Source: Uloborus plumipes (lineage: Eukaryota; Arthropoda; Arachnida; Araneae; Uloboridae). Taken from it: a stretch of DNA of 64,000 nucleotides. Each line of letters starts with the position of its first letter. The stretch's first letter is position 1. The stretch spans positions 21,326-85,325 of the forward strand of contig JAXGGA010004707.1 in the NCBI GenBank assembly GCA_038373865.1. Reading direction: 5' to 3'. A program made the translations under genes and the position numbers. Below are positions 34,616 to 46,961 of the stretch, one piece after another. The notes below the pieces were generated by a model that was not told the origin of the DNA, ran no database searches, and saw only the letters and a program-made list of their open reading frames with translations.

Positions 34616-35527
34616 GGGTAAGTGGGCCCCCTTTTTAAAACAGTTCGTTTTTAAAGCCTTATACAACAGCTTTAAAGCAAAAAAAGTTTAAACTTGTTGA
34701 CTTATTTTATCTTGGAAATTATTAATAAACACAAGTTCAGCATTATTTCCTTAAAAAATGCTTTAAATGTTTTTAACTATCGTATTCTTTAAAAAATGAC
34801 GCCCCTAGGAAGGAGTAAGTGGGCCACCCCTCATTTATTTATATTTAAAGTGAGCATATCTAAAAAAAGGGGTTTGCATGTACTACCTGATAAAGTATGC
34901 AACATTTTAGTAGGAAATACTTTTTTATAAATGTATCCATTAACGAGATATCTACTTATATTTAAATGTGTATGACAGAAAATTATAAAGCAGAATACAA
35001 AACAATTGGGTCAGTGAAATTTATTAAAAGCCGTTAGGCATATTTTTGCTTTTACCTATAAATTAGTGTTGAAAAAACATAATAGAGTCGATTAAGATCA
35101 ATTGGTCAAATAAGAAAAAATATATAAGTTGAAAAAAAAAGGAAACACTTAATAGCAGCGTCTGTTTAAAGTTTGTTGAGGGAGAGACATTATCATTTCA
35201 TCCTCAGTTATAATTCTAACATCACTTACATCAAACCAATAAAAAGTGTAGCTATTTCTATTCTTTCTATCAAATCTAGCAGCATTTTTTTCATTTGTAT
35301 CATATTGTAAAGTTAGAACTTCATAATGCTTTATATTTTTCTTTGATGCAAGTTTCTCAAATACATAGTTACCAGCTTTTGCAGCTAAAGAATCAATTCC
35401 TTCTAGGTCTGTATCATTATCTTTCATTTCATCTTAGAAATTACTTCATCAGAACTGCTTTTTATTTTGAAATCATCATTATTATGAGGGGGCCCACTTA
35501 CACCATAGTGAGGAAGCCCACTTACCC
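34616..35527 (-). mobile_element. 912-bp TIR element with transposon ORF tail
   Basis: TA|GGGTAAGTGGGC on the left and GCCCACTTACCC|TA on the right form a perfect 12-bp TIR with TA flanks. Inside, the minus strand carries an open frame, 35427-35149. A further GGGGTAAGTGGGAC word just outside at 35545 suggests a second, overlapping or longer copy. Confidence 0.65.
35149..35427 (-). pseudogene. C-terminal tail of a transposon protein
   Basis: The 92-residue frame reads AAKAGNYVFEKLASKKNIKH, then YEVLTLQYD, FYWFDVSDVRIITEDEMIMS and LPQQTLNRR. It resembles a small beta-barrel-like tail (GDYVLVKF ... HYVG ... F.FPDV.DIS ... I...LP.P) that I know from the C-terminal end of arthropod DNA-transposon proteins. 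The catalytic part is absent within the element, so this is an internally deleted copy. A neighbouring minus-strand frame at 35803-35612, Ser/Asp-rich, may be a further fragment. Confidence 0.45.
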
Positions 35528-36399
35528 TAACTGAGAAAAACCAAGGGGTAAGTGGGACTCCTCCCCTTAAACACTTATTAATAATACTTTCATAAAAATT
35601 CCTTTTGATATTTAAATCTTTTTAAATCTGCAACTTTTTGTCATTCTAAGACCTAGTTGCTCACAAGAAGGGATAAACAGTAATAAATCTTTGTCCTTGT
35701 CTTGACTAGAAGAATTTGAGTTAGAATCTTGATTTTTCAAACAGTTTCCTTTAAATAAGTTTGAATTGGAAAAACAAACAAAGTGTTCCGGTTCACTCCT
35801 CAAATTTTTTCCCTATGGCATTTTTCAGAATTCTTCACTTTTATGACGCAATTTAAAAAAAAAATTACATTCTAATGTGATATTCTGTTGTTCAGATACA
35901 TGCATAATTGAAACATACCACTCTTAGGTTTGAAATATAAGAAGGTTTGTACTTACATATGAAATTTTGCAGTCTATGAAAACGTGATGTTTTCTGGCAT
36001 TCCACGTGCAGCAGCCCTCCTTAGAAGCCAGTAGCGTTGACAGATTAACAAAACTAATTTTTTCTAAAAACTTTCTAAAAAATAATTAATGGCGAAAAAT
36101 ACTCAATAGTATATTTATGAAGAATTTCTTTGTACGTTTGGGAAGTTTTGTTCCGATTGACCCCGCTGTTCCTGTACACCCCATTTTACGGTATGTACCA
36201 AGTCTGTCATTCAATGAGATAAAATTGCTAAATAAATATTGCGCTGATGAAGAGCAAGCGTATTAACAATGGAAAACAGTCCAACACAAGGAGAATAGAA
36301 CATTTTTCGTTCTACGTTCTTTTTTCCCCTATAGGTACCTATAGGTACTCTACTTTTTAGTTCAAACCATCCAATCTCGATACTTTTACAGCGTCAAAT
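35528..36399. other. Non-coding stretch
   Basis: Contains further 'taagtgggactcc' wording near 35549 and nothing else that can be assigned. Confidence 0.35.
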
Positions 36400-36540
36400 T
36401 CCCCCCTGGTGGTGATTTTTTAAACTATTTTTTTTTTATTCCAGAAATCTAATATGCACGCTCACGAAATTTGGCAATGTTTCGCCCAGTAGTTCGCGAG
36501 ATAGAGGGCTCCAAACACCTCCTGTTAATTTACACCCACC

Positions 36541-36619
<79 letters not shown>
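36400..36619. repeat. Mariner-type terminus abutting (TA)n
   Basis: Repeat-like sequence ('tttcgcccagtagttcgcga', 'ggctccaaacacctcctg') ends in ACACCCACCCTG at 36543 and passes directly into a TA run at 36544-36619. CACCCTG|TA is the inverse of the TA|CAGGGTG terminus of mariner-like elements. The other end was not found. Confidence 0.55.
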
Positions 36620-36620
<1 letters not shown>

Positions 36621-36936
36621 GTCTATTGCAGCAGTTTTTTTGGGAGGTATCTGTTATTATAAGGAAAATGCCTCATTGCATAACAGTTAGGGTAAAACTC
36701 TGAAGATTAACTTATAGTGACTAGGATAAAAATTTGAAAGTTAACTTATTTTGCAAGTAAATAAATGATTACAGGAATAAGAATTAACACATTTAAACTT
36801 TTAAACTATTTCTTCCATATTCTGTAAAAGGCTGGAAGCATGATGAAAATGGCCATTTCAAGACAAAAACATTTACCTGTCATTTTTTATATTTATACAT
36901 AAAAAGACCTAACAAAGTGGAAAGATTTCCTCTTAA

Positions 36937-37442
36937 CCCTTCACTGCACGATTTTTTTTATTTTTATGAAAAAAAAAATCATATGTTACCTTTTAAATAG
37001 GAGTTTAGGAAAAATGAAGAAAAAAATTAATCTTAAAAATTTGTGCCAAAAATGATGTTTTAACTGTTTGTGCCACGTATGGCACAAAACACTTAGTATA
37101 AAACTTATACCGATAAGTGTAATTATCTACAATGTGTTTTGTGCCATAAGTAGAACAAACAATTTTTACCACTAAGTACAGCATTTAAATCTAAACATTT
37201 TAGAACAAAAGGAATAATGATTAAGCACACTTCTTACTGTAATGCAGACATTCTATTTTTCAAAAGCAAGAACTGTAATACCTAGACTAGTGCAACTAAC
37301 TAGTGCATAAAAATCACACTAAACTGTTATAGCAATGTTCGAGAAGGGGCACAAAGCTCAGTTTAACTGCATTTAAAAATCATAGGAATATATGAGGGTT
37401 TATTTGGTTTATGCCTGATCAGGCACATCATGCAGTGAAGGG
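36937..37442. mobile_element. 506-bp TTAA MITE (piggyBac-like)
   Basis: TTAA|CCCTTCACTGCACGATTTTT ... ATCATGCAGTGAAGGG|TTAA. The 12-bp end CCCTTCACTGCA is a perfect TIR. The interior has hairpins such as TTTGTGCCACGTATGGCACA at 37067. Same family as the element at 46962. Confidence 0.8.
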
Positions 37443-38965
37443 TTAAAAACCCATCTCAGCTTCCATATTCAATATTTATAGACGTGTTTCCTTTCAAAAC
37501 TCGGCTGTGGTACTGTAGTTCATTATTACTATAAATTTCAAGAAAGAAATGAATATTTGTTTCACATTGCAAAGTATTTTAATGCAGTTACGGTCACGAG
37601 TTAACATTTCATGAGTTACTTGTGAATCTTGTAATAATAAAACTTATCTTTATCATGCTTAAGAAGAAAAAGATCTTTCATTTTTCGATAACTATATTTT
37701 CATTTAGGAGTTTATCAAACCTGTTACAGCCTCACTACAATAAATACTTAAACCATCGCAATAAATTTTGGGTATCAAAATTTTTAGACTAAGTGCAGTT
37801 TCAGTATCTGTCAAATAAGCGCGAATTCCACGTTTCCATTATTATGTTCTTTGATTTCTGCTATTATTTCATTCACAATAAGAGATCGTGCATTACCAAA
37901 CTATTTTTCAAAATGCCGGCTTAAAACCAAGATGATTCTTTAATGGCATTATAAGCTTAAGGATGAGCTTCTGCTTTTTTAAAGACGTCAATAGCATACA
38001 TATAAAAGGCGGGATCTTGCTTTGATTGCTGTCCTAGTATAGAGCATTAGAAATTTGGAGCAACGCCAGGAAATTGTAAAATCAATAGCTCTCTCGGACT
38101 CGGTTCACTTTTCTTCGAAACGCTTGTTTAATTTAAGTCAAGTTAAAGAGAAGAATGCATGGGGACAATTTGCTTTTGACAGAAATGCGGCCCAGAAGAG
38201 CAATGAAATAAAAATTATCCAACGTTAGGAGACAATAGTTAGAACTAGGAAATTGTTAGCATATTTTTAAAGTTCTCTTCTCAGTTATGTTTTTGAGATT
38301 CGAGTAAATATTTGCATTTGGGAGTAGACATTAGGAAAAAAAATCTATTGTATAACATTGAGCGAATCAATAATTCTTATAAGTACAAAAAATTCAGTTT
38401 ATTTTTGGGTATTTCTAATAGTGGATTGTTGGATGTCCAATTTATCTTTTATTTCACTCGGCATTTAAGTCTTGTACGGAGAAAATGTACCACTTTCCAT
38501 TTTGTTCTTCATTTTTTTTTCTGTGTGAAGTAGACGCAAGACATAATAATTCCAAACACATTCCATGAAATAACTACGAATGATGAAAAAGAAAAATCTC
38601 TAATTTTCAAAAACCAGTATGCTAAAAGGCTGAGCATATCGGTTAAATAAATAAATAAATAAAAATAATATGAAGTTTGTCATCTTGCACTCAAATTATG
38701 TTTTCGCAACCAGAAGCAGTAATAGGGGTTGGGCTTCTCTACAAATGGCTCCTGTCGCCCAAATTCTACTTTATTCATATCCAAACCTTTCTACTTCACA
38801 CAACCCTTTTTAGACAAAAACAGTATCCAGCACAAAATAAATTTCCGCAGCTCTATCCCTCTTCTTGGGTGGTGGTGGTCATGTTCTTTGGTCCACGGCC
38901 TTCGAACATATCCCTCTTTCTGGAAGTTGGCGTGTGTTTGTGTGTGTGGTAAGACGTGAACGATA
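37443..38965. other. Non-coding stretch, nothing recognised
   Basis: No exon, array or element boundary was identified. Confidence 0.4.
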
Positions 38966-39363
38966 CACTGCAAAAAAAAAAGCTGTTGTTTTTACAGTAT
39001 AATACTGGCAACAGAGGTTCCAGTTTATAACTGTAAAAGCAGAGTAATAAACTGTAAAATTAACTATTTTACAGTATATTATTGTAAAACTAGCAATTTT
39101 TCAGTTTATTACTGTACAATTAGTAATTTTATCATAAAATTAGCTGTATTATTCTGTAAAAACAACAGTGTAATGCTGGCAGCAGAGGTTTCAGTTCAAA
39201 ACTAAAAATGCACTGTAATAAACTCTGAAACTAGCAATTTTGCAGTTTATTACTGTAACCTAGAAATTTTTCAGAGTAATACTGTAAAATTAGCAATTTT
39301 ACAGATTATTACTGTAAAAATAGCTGTATTATACTGTAAAAACAGCATCTATTTTATACAGTG
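38966..39363. mobile_element. 398-bp CACTG-ended element with internal repeat
   Basis: TA|CACTGCAAAAAA ... TTTTATACAGTG|TA. Inside, GTTTTTACAGTATAATACTG near one end is mirrored by ATACTGTAAAAACAGC at the other. A unit of about 175 bases ('actggcaacagaggttccag', 'aaactgtaaaa', 'tagcaatttt') is repeated. Same family as 60275-60746. Confidence 0.65.
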
Positions 39364-39479
39364 TACCGCACCGCCCAGGAGGAGCGGAGGTCGGATGACA
39401 GTGCTGCTTTTGGAGGCTCAAGAGCAGATATCTGTCCACCTGAAGGGGCCGGTGGACAGTAGCGCTTGCAGAGGCTACG

Positions 39480-39995
39480 CACTGTAAAAAAAAGTGTAAT
39501 CTCACTCCGTAAAAGCGATGGCAGCATTCTGCATCCAAAGCTGCCACGAATGCGATGGAGTAACTAAGTGAAACAGGCGATCGCAAATTACAATCGCTAC
39601 TAGAAATGAATTACATTACAACGTTTCTTGATAAAAACATCGTGACGTCAGCGTGACGTTTGCCTATGAAAAACGAGCTAGATAAAACGTCACAGTCTAC
39701 TTGGCGAATAAGAGGAGATCGCTAAATGCCCTTGAGCTGTTATTGGCTCCACCTGTAGTGACGTCAGTTCCAAGTTAAGTTGCATTAGCATTTATTTTGC
39801 GATCGCATCGAAGCGATTGCAATGGTGTTTCACTTGAATTCCTACCTTATCTGATGAAGCTGGTAACGTTATGAGCGTTGCGTAACATTACACCATTTTT
39901 ATCTGTTAAGTTACTTGATTGCATTGGCGGCAGCTTTGTATGCTGAATGATGCCACCGCTTTTACGGAGCAAAGTTTCACAATTTTTTTACAGTG
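39480..39995. mobile_element. 516-bp CACTG-ended element with CRE-like sites
   Basis: CACTGTAAAAAAAAGTGTAA on the left and CAATTTTTTTACAGTG on the right. Subterminal TCCGTAAAAGCGATGGCAGC is mirrored by GCCACCGCTTTTACGGA, giving about 65-base arms. The centre holds two perfect TGACGTCA octamers (39643-39650 and 39759-39766) and two ACGTCA or TGACGT half sites. No clear TSD. Confidence 0.6.
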
Positions 39996-40123
39996 TGGGT
40001 TCAAAAATCAAGGGAATATCCACCTCAATCAAAGGAAAGTAATAATTTGTTCGTTGATTGCTTGAAAATGAAACAATTGCAGTTAGAAAAAAACAACAAA
40101 TTGGAGAAAGTGGATGAACAATA

Positions 40124-42735
40124 GGGTGAGTCGAAAAAATCGATTTTTTTATTTCGAAATCGCATTACCTCTCAAAAGTTGTGGTTTCGTATCCACAACT
40201 TGGGAAAAATAAGAAAAAAATTCTAAGTTGACATCTTCGGTTCGCGCATGAGGCTCAAAGTTGAAAAAAATATGTTAAAAATGGAAATTTTCAAAAAGAA
40301 AAAAGAAAGAAAAAACTGTAACTTTTTATAATGCAAATACTATAAGCTGTAAATATTTTGTGCATTTTTAATCTAAAAAAATATTTTATAGCTTTTACAT
40401 ACGATCTTTAGTTTGCACATCAACCTTAAATTGGGCTAAAATCGCCTACAATGTCAAATTTCGAAAATATCGATTTGTTTTATTTTGAAATCGCATTACC
40501 TCTCAAAAGTTGTGGTTTAGTATCCAAAATTTGGGAAAAATAAATAAAAAATCTAAGTTAACTACTTCGGTTCGCGCATGAGGCTCAAAGTTGGAAAATA
40601 TATGCTAAAAATGGAAATTTTCAAAAAATAATTTGAAAAAAAAAAGTAATTTTTTTTCTATCGAAACTGCTTTAAATTGTTAGTAGATAACATAAGTTGA
40701 ACCCAAAAAATTATATATAACTTTTAGAAGATACATTCTGTTTGTGCATAAGGCTCAAGATATGAAAAAAAAATGTCAAAAACTGAACCAGAACGCACTA
40801 TGTCGGCGCTGTGCCGGTATATTTTTGTTCTACAGCCGACTTTTCTAGACATTACACATAATTTTGGAGACAAAGTCCCTGCAGTCTGCACTCCCTTTGG
40901 TTGTCACTTAGTCAGCTAGACCCGCCAAACAAACAGCATCTTTAATTAGCAACTGAAAGTGAATCAAAAAGTGCAGCGTGTTTAGCTTTGGGTGAGTTTT
41001 TTTTTTTGTAACTTTATGGCATATTTTTATGCTCAAGTTTTGTTATACTGTTCTCCGTTCTCCGAATAATAAATAAGGGAACCCCGGAAAACTTCTAAAC
41101 GTTTAATTATTTGTCCGTTTTTTGGTGTACCGAAAGGGTTAAGTCAAAGTGTTTTAACCACATGTGCACATGTGTTGTTAGCTTGCTTTGAAGAAAAATC
41201 GCAATCTGTAAAAGGCGAACCTTTTTCAAGGATTTCAGATTGCATAGCTCATAGAAGAAATTTACTGCAAAGCTTCTATACCAACGGTCAGTCATGTACG
41301 TATTGTAAAATTGATAAAGGATTACCATAATACTACACTTTGAGAAAGTCATTTAGTCGTGATAAAGATAAATTGAACTTCAAGACAAAACTCAATCATT
41401 TTGTTAATTAAGCGAAGTCTAAACTTTTTGACGTTGCTTCTTTCAAGTGTGCAATGAATTTTTCGTGTTCTTGTGCTAAAAAGCCAATCTCTTGTAGATG
41501 TACACTATACATCTGTACATTGGTATAGAACGCACATTGGTATTAGCACTGTACATTGGTATAGAAGCTTTGCAGTAAATTTTTTCTATTTAAGCAGATA
41601 TGCAGTCTAAAATCCTTGAAAAATGTTCGCCTTTTACAGATTGCGATTTTTCTTCAAAAGAAGTTAACAACACATCTGCACATGTGGGTAAAACACTTTG
41701 ACTTAATCCTTTCGGTGCACCAAAAAACGGACAAACAATTAAACGTTTAGAAGTTTTCCGGGGTTCCATTATTTATTAGTCGGAGAACGGAGAACAGTAT
41801 AACAACACTTGAGCATAAAAATATGCTATAAAGTTACAAAAAAAAAAAAAAAAAACTCACCCAAAGCTAAACACGCTGCACTTTTTGATTCACTTTCAGT
41901 TGCTAATTAAAGATGCTGTTTGTTTGGCGGGTCTAGCTGACTAAGTGACAACCAAAGGGAGTGCAGATTGCAGGGACTTCGAGCTGTCTCCTAGAATATA
42001 TGTAATGTCTAGACAAGTCGACTGTAGAATAAAAATATACCGGCACAGTGCCGACGTAGTGCGTTCTGGTTCAGTTCTTGACTTTTTTTTTTCATATTTT
42101 GAGCCTTATGCACAAACAGAATGTATCTTCTAGAAGTTATATGTATATTTTTCGGTTCAAATTATGTTATCTACTAACAATTTAAATCAGATTCGATAGA
42201 AAACAATTACTTTTTTTTTTTTCAAATTATTTTTTGAAAATTTCCATTTTTAGCATATATTTTCCAACTTTGAGCCTCATGCGCGAACCGAAGGAGTCAA
42301 CTTAGATTTTTTTTTATTATTTTTCCCAAATTTTGGATACCAAACCACAATTTGTGAGAGGTAATGCATTTCGAAATAAAAAAAATCGATATTTTCGAAA
42401 TTTTACATTGTAGGCGATTTTAGCCCAATTTAAGACTGATGTGCAAACTAATGATCGTATGTAAAAGCTATAAAATATTTTTATAGATTAAAAATGCACA
42501 AAATATTTACAGCTTATGGCAGTTGCATTATAAAAAGTTAAAATTTTTTTTTTCTTTTTTCCTTTTGAAAATTTCTATTTTTAACATATTTTTTCCAACT
42601 TTGAGCCTCATGCGCGAACCGAAGACGTCAACTTAGAATTTTTTTCTTATTTTTCCCAAGTTGTAGATACTAAACCACAACTTTTGAGAGGTAATGCGAT
42701 TTCGAAATAAAAAAATCAATTTTTTCGACTCACCC
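40124..42735. mobile_element. 2.6-kb foldback element with 1.16-kb arms
   Basis: TA|GGGTGAGTCGAAAAAAT ... ATTTTTTCGACTCACCC|TA. The left arm runs to about 41283 and the right arm starts near 41566; each mirrors the other along the whole length with scattered substitutions. The 280-base core is unique. Within each arm a block of about 120 bases beginning CATTACCTCTCAAAAGTTGT appears twice (for example 40164 and 40494). TA flanks fit Tc1/mariner-type transposition by a partner's enzyme. No transposase frame is present. Confidence 0.8.
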
Positions 42736-43759
42736 TAATGAACAACAGGTCTCATAATGCCTTGTTCATCAAACTGATAAGTGATAAAAACACGAGTTAG
42801 TAAACTAGACATTCATGAATGACCGAAATGAATGAATTAACTAAATATCCTTTTAGATTCTCAGGCTCACTACAGAAATGCATGAATTCCAAAAACTTTT
42901 TTTTTTAAATGGTGGATAACACTTGATGATTAACATAAAAAAAGAGAGAAAAACATTAATGTCACTTCCTCTCTTTTCTGGAACAGAACTTATAAGGGAA
43001 GACTGTGTATAATGGACCCCATAAGAACAAGTGGACGGAGTCGAGCTATTAAGTACCATTTAGAATACTGTAATAATACTTAGTTCAGTTTACACACACA
43101 CAAGCACAAACCTTTGTATTATACAACTAGATAGAAGTATTTGAAATAAAATTTTAGAAGTGTTAAATACAAATCACAATGCAACACAAACTACGCATGC
43201 AGACTAAAGTTTTGCTTTTCCACAGATAGAACATAACATATAACTGTGTATGATAGTTTTTATGCTGCAGGTCCAATTTGGGTATTGGTCCAATACAAGC
43301 GGTCTTCCTCTATAAATATTTATTTGCAGCAGCAATAATAAATAGCAATAAAAGTATGAGAATTCTATACATTTGTAAACGTTTCACACTGATAGATTTA
43401 AAGCTTTAATTTTTGGTTCCCTTTAGACACCAATAAGACAACTGGATATAAATTTCAGAAAGTGAAAACTATCTTCAAAATTAATAGAGAAGTAAAATAA
43501 CGAATCTGAACGAGAAGAGCCAATTTCGGTACGTAAGAATTCTTGCAAACTTGTAAGAGAAGAGTCTTTAAGTAATTTACATAATTTAAAGTATGCAGCA
43601 AGTTTTTGGGTTTCAGTTATAAAGTACGTTTCATTATCTAGTCCACTAACCCATATCACTCAAACGATTAGATTAAAAACTGCTGTTGAGTAACCGAAGG
43701 CAAATGTTTAGATATGAATAACGCACGTTTAAACTTCTCACATCTGCACTGTTAAGTTA
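42736..43759. other. Non-coding stretch, nothing recognised
   Basis: No exon or element boundary was found. Confidence 0.35.
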
Positions 43760-44385
43760 TCATGAAGGGGATTTCCAAAATTCTAGAAGAAGAGATACTA
43801 AATCTCTTGCTACCGTTAGTTCTCTCCTATAATACTCAGCCTGTAATTTAGAGGGTATCTTAGAAAAAGAGTGCAATGAATAAGAAAGATAAATAAGAAA
43901 TTCGAAAAAAGCCCCGACTAAATATAAATCATAGAAAACATTACACCAATCACCGTAATGCGTCTTGAGTTTAAGCGGCACAGAACAAATAACAAATACA
44001 TGTTAAAATGTAGAATAAATTTAATGAGAAAAATAAATGGAAATGAGGAGAGCAACAGATCAACTTCAACTCATCAGGCACACGAGATCTGCAAGAAATG
44101 CAAAAATAGTTTTTGGCATAAAGCATGAAGGGGATTTCCAAATTTCTAGAAGAAAGGGTACTAAGTCTCTTGCTACCGTTAGTCGTTTCCTATAAAACTC
44201 AGTTTGTAATTTAGAGGATATATTAGAATAAAAGAGATAAATCAAAAATCTGGAAGAAAAAAGAAGCCCTGAAAAAATATAAATCCCAGAAAATATTTAT
44301 ATTAACCAGCGTAAATATCTCGGGTCTAAGCGGCACATAGAACAAATACATGTTAAAATACAGAATAAATTAATGAGGAGAATGT
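43760..44385. repeat. Direct duplication, 270-bp unit
   Basis: Copies at 43760-44030 and 44126-44385 both start CATGAAGGGGATTTCCAAA. They share TCTCTTGCTACCGTTAGT, 'gtaatttagag', AAGCGGCACA and CAAATACATGTTAAAAT. Identity is roughly 80 per cent by eye, with small deletions. The frames on the minus strand differ between copies, so no coding constraint is visible. Confidence 0.7.
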
Positions 44386-45534
44386 TGTTTAGTTTGGGGG
44401 ATGTCGGAGAAGTATAACAACCCAACAGAACGAAGCAACTATACTTCGCTTAACGAATTCATCTTGGAACCACTTTTGGCTTTGATTTTTAAGAAATGAC
44501 AAAATCTTTTTTTAAGTAAAATTCTAATTTCATAACAAGTTTTTTTTTTTTTACAATGGTGGTAAATGCTGTAAAAGAAACTTGAAACTAGGAGAGTATT
44601 TATGAAATTGGATCTTGCATCGAGACATGAAAGTTCACTTGAATCCAAAATCAGAATCACAAATTTAAAGTTATATGCAACAGGAAATTTACTAATGATA
44701 TTTTAATCCTACTTTTTTTTGAGAGGAGTTTGAAAACGTTGTAGATTTTAATTGTAACTTTACTAAATATGAATCCTTAGTGTCGCGCACTTGGTTATAT
44801 CCTGACCTGCAATTTAGAATTCATCCAACATAATAATTTAAACTTTTTCTTAGTTTTAGCCCTAAACTTTATCCGAAATAATCGAATTAATTTGAGTTCT
44901 GTGTGTAAATATAATTGACTTAAATGATGCAATTAAAAATATTTGATTTTAAAAATTTGGGAATGTTTCTTATTTTTTGTGGCATATATATACCTTTTCA
45001 CCGGACCTATCTTATAAATTTAATGTTAATTTATATATTCTTATCTGGAATTTTGGATCAATTTCTCAAATATATCATCATCTCTAGCGACTTTTTTCAG
45101 ATTCTTTTTTTTTACAATTTTTTCGAATGATCTTAATAAATTAAGTCAATTCTAAAAGTTGCGTTTCTTTTCTTTCATTTGCCAATAAAGCAAATAGTCA
45201 CAGATCGGAAAAAAAAAAAAAAAAACTCGAGACCCATAAAAATGGTTTGGGATTATTTGCAATAGTATGGGTATTGAAGCAGTTAGTTTAACATGATTGA
45301 AGTTTCAAATATTAGAAGAGGAAAGTAGAGCAAAGTGATGTGGTAAAATATTTCCGCAGCTTGCAGGGTCTCCTATCTACTATCTAGCAATATTTTAACA
45401 ATGTTCTCTAACACCTAGTTGATTACAGTCAAAAAATAAATTGTTCTAAAGATCAAATTTTTCATACAAACCATTTTCAAAATTTGATATCCACGTTGTA
45501 ACAATGTGAGTCATTAAAAATAATTTGTTATATT
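44386..45534. other. Non-coding stretch, nothing recognised
   Basis: It is AT-rich, with homopolymer runs and no supported exon. Confidence 0.35.
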
Positions 45535-45625
45535 ATAAAATGATAATATTTTGGTAATAAACATTCAGATCTACTGTTGTCCAATGCAGGGCTTATTTAG
45601 TTAGCATGCATGCTTTGATTTTTAA

Positions 45626-46417
45626 TCTATATATATATAAAAGAAAGTCGTGTTAGTTACACTATTTATAACTCAAGAACGGCTGTACCGATATGGCTAA
45701 AAATTGGTGGGTAGGTAGCTTAGAGTTTGGAGAAGGGCATGGGCTATAATTTATGTGTGTCAGTTACATAAATAGAAAAAATGTCTTATTGACTTCGCCT
45801 TTTTACGAAGCCTTTTTTGACACCTCCATGGCTGAGCGACATAAAGCACACGTTCTGGCAGCTTCCGGAGTGCAGAAAAACAGGTTGTAAGTTAGCTGTG
45901 CGTTGAGTGTTATTTGACTTTTTTGTGAAATAAATTATAAACAAACGCGTTACTTCTCTTGAAATTTATATGTGATAAGTTGTCAGAAACGATTGCTCAT
46001 TCCGAGGATCCCGCTGATCCCGACCGATATGCCGTTTGAATTTAAAAGACTTCAATTTCCGATCCGTCTTGCATTTGTCATGACCATCAACAAATCACAA
46101 GGCATATTCTTAAAAGTTTGCGGTATGAATCTAAAACATCACTGTTTTTCCCATGGTCTATTATATGTGGCATGTTCAGGGGCCGGAAGACCATCTGCGT
46201 TGTTTGTTTTTGCGCCTGATAATAAAACAAAAAATGTTGTGTATCACAAGGTACTTAAGTGAAGATCAACCTATGTACAGAAATACAGAAAAAATAATGA
46301 ATGATTAATGTAGGTACTTAATTTTTTTTGTATTTTCTAATAATAAAAACTTAATAAATTCAAAAATTTGCTTATTTATTGCCTTTAAGGCGGAACAGAG
46401 TTCGCCGGGTTAGCTAG
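45626..46417 (+). mobile_element. Internally deleted Helitron
   Basis: It begins TCTATATATATATAAAAGAA and ends with a hairpin (GGCGGAACAGAGTTCGCC) followed by GGGTTAGCTAG. The flanks are A (45625) and T (46418). The 5' region ('aactcaagaacggctgtacc', 'aaaattggtgggtaggtagc') is a wording I know from arthropod autonomous Helitrons. Only the last part of the Rep/helicase gene remains inside. Confidence 0.85.
45978..46262 (+). pseudogene. Helitron Pif1-like helicase C-terminus
   Basis: The frame reads KRLLIPRIPLIPTDMPFEFK, RLQFPIRLAFVMTINKSQG and, near the end, HGLLYVACSGAGRPSALFVF followed by NKTKNVVYHKVLK and a stop. This is the C-terminal helicase block of Helitron Rep/Hel proteins (Pif1 family motifs V-VI, with AMTINKSQG and YVACSR). 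Here the AMTINKSQG motif is VMTINKSQG and the arginine of YVACSR is missing (YVACSG). Rep, HUH nuclease and helicase motifs I-IV are deleted, so no activity is expected. Confidence 0.85.
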
Positions 46418-46961
46418 TGTTTAATATAATTTGTCAAGTACACGCAGGGCAAAGCGGGAGAGTTTATTTCGTTTGCTTATTCATTCGTTTATTAAATCAC
46501 TTAGGTATTCTTTCTTTATTTTATTCCTTTATTCTATATACGTGTTTACTTATTCATTCTCTTATTTTGTCATTCACTCACTATTTTATGCACTCATTTC
46601 TGTTATGCAAAAAGTTAATACATTTCTTCATTTTTTCGAGCTTCGTTTCATCACTTATTCATTCACGTTATTTTTTCATGTATTTGATGAAAAATATTTT
46701 TAATGATCGAGTAAAAAATATGTCTTTAGAATTTCTTTTATTCCTCACATTGTCATCATATTATTTAAAGTGAATTTTTTTCGACTTTTTTGGAAGGTAC
46801 AAATTTAACGCCAAAATTGAAAATTTATTTTACTCTTTCTTTATGTACTGTAATTTATTGGCCAAATTTTCAATTCGTTCATTCTGAAAAAGGTAACTAA
46901 TCTAAACTATGTCACTTTGCCCCGCACCTCTCTACCTCAGACTTAGAAAACTTTTTCTTAA

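Larger units (their letters stand above)
45535..46890. repeat. Diverged segmental duplicate, copy 1 (Helitron-bearing)
   Basis: The sequence on both sides of the Helitron matches 48020-48590. Shared words include 'tctactngt', TGTTTAATAYAATTTGTCAA, 'gcaggcaaag'-like, 'ttattcattcactattttnt' and 'ctttctttat...gtaattt'. The copies are about 1.7-2.5 kb apart and diverged. Confidence 0.55.
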
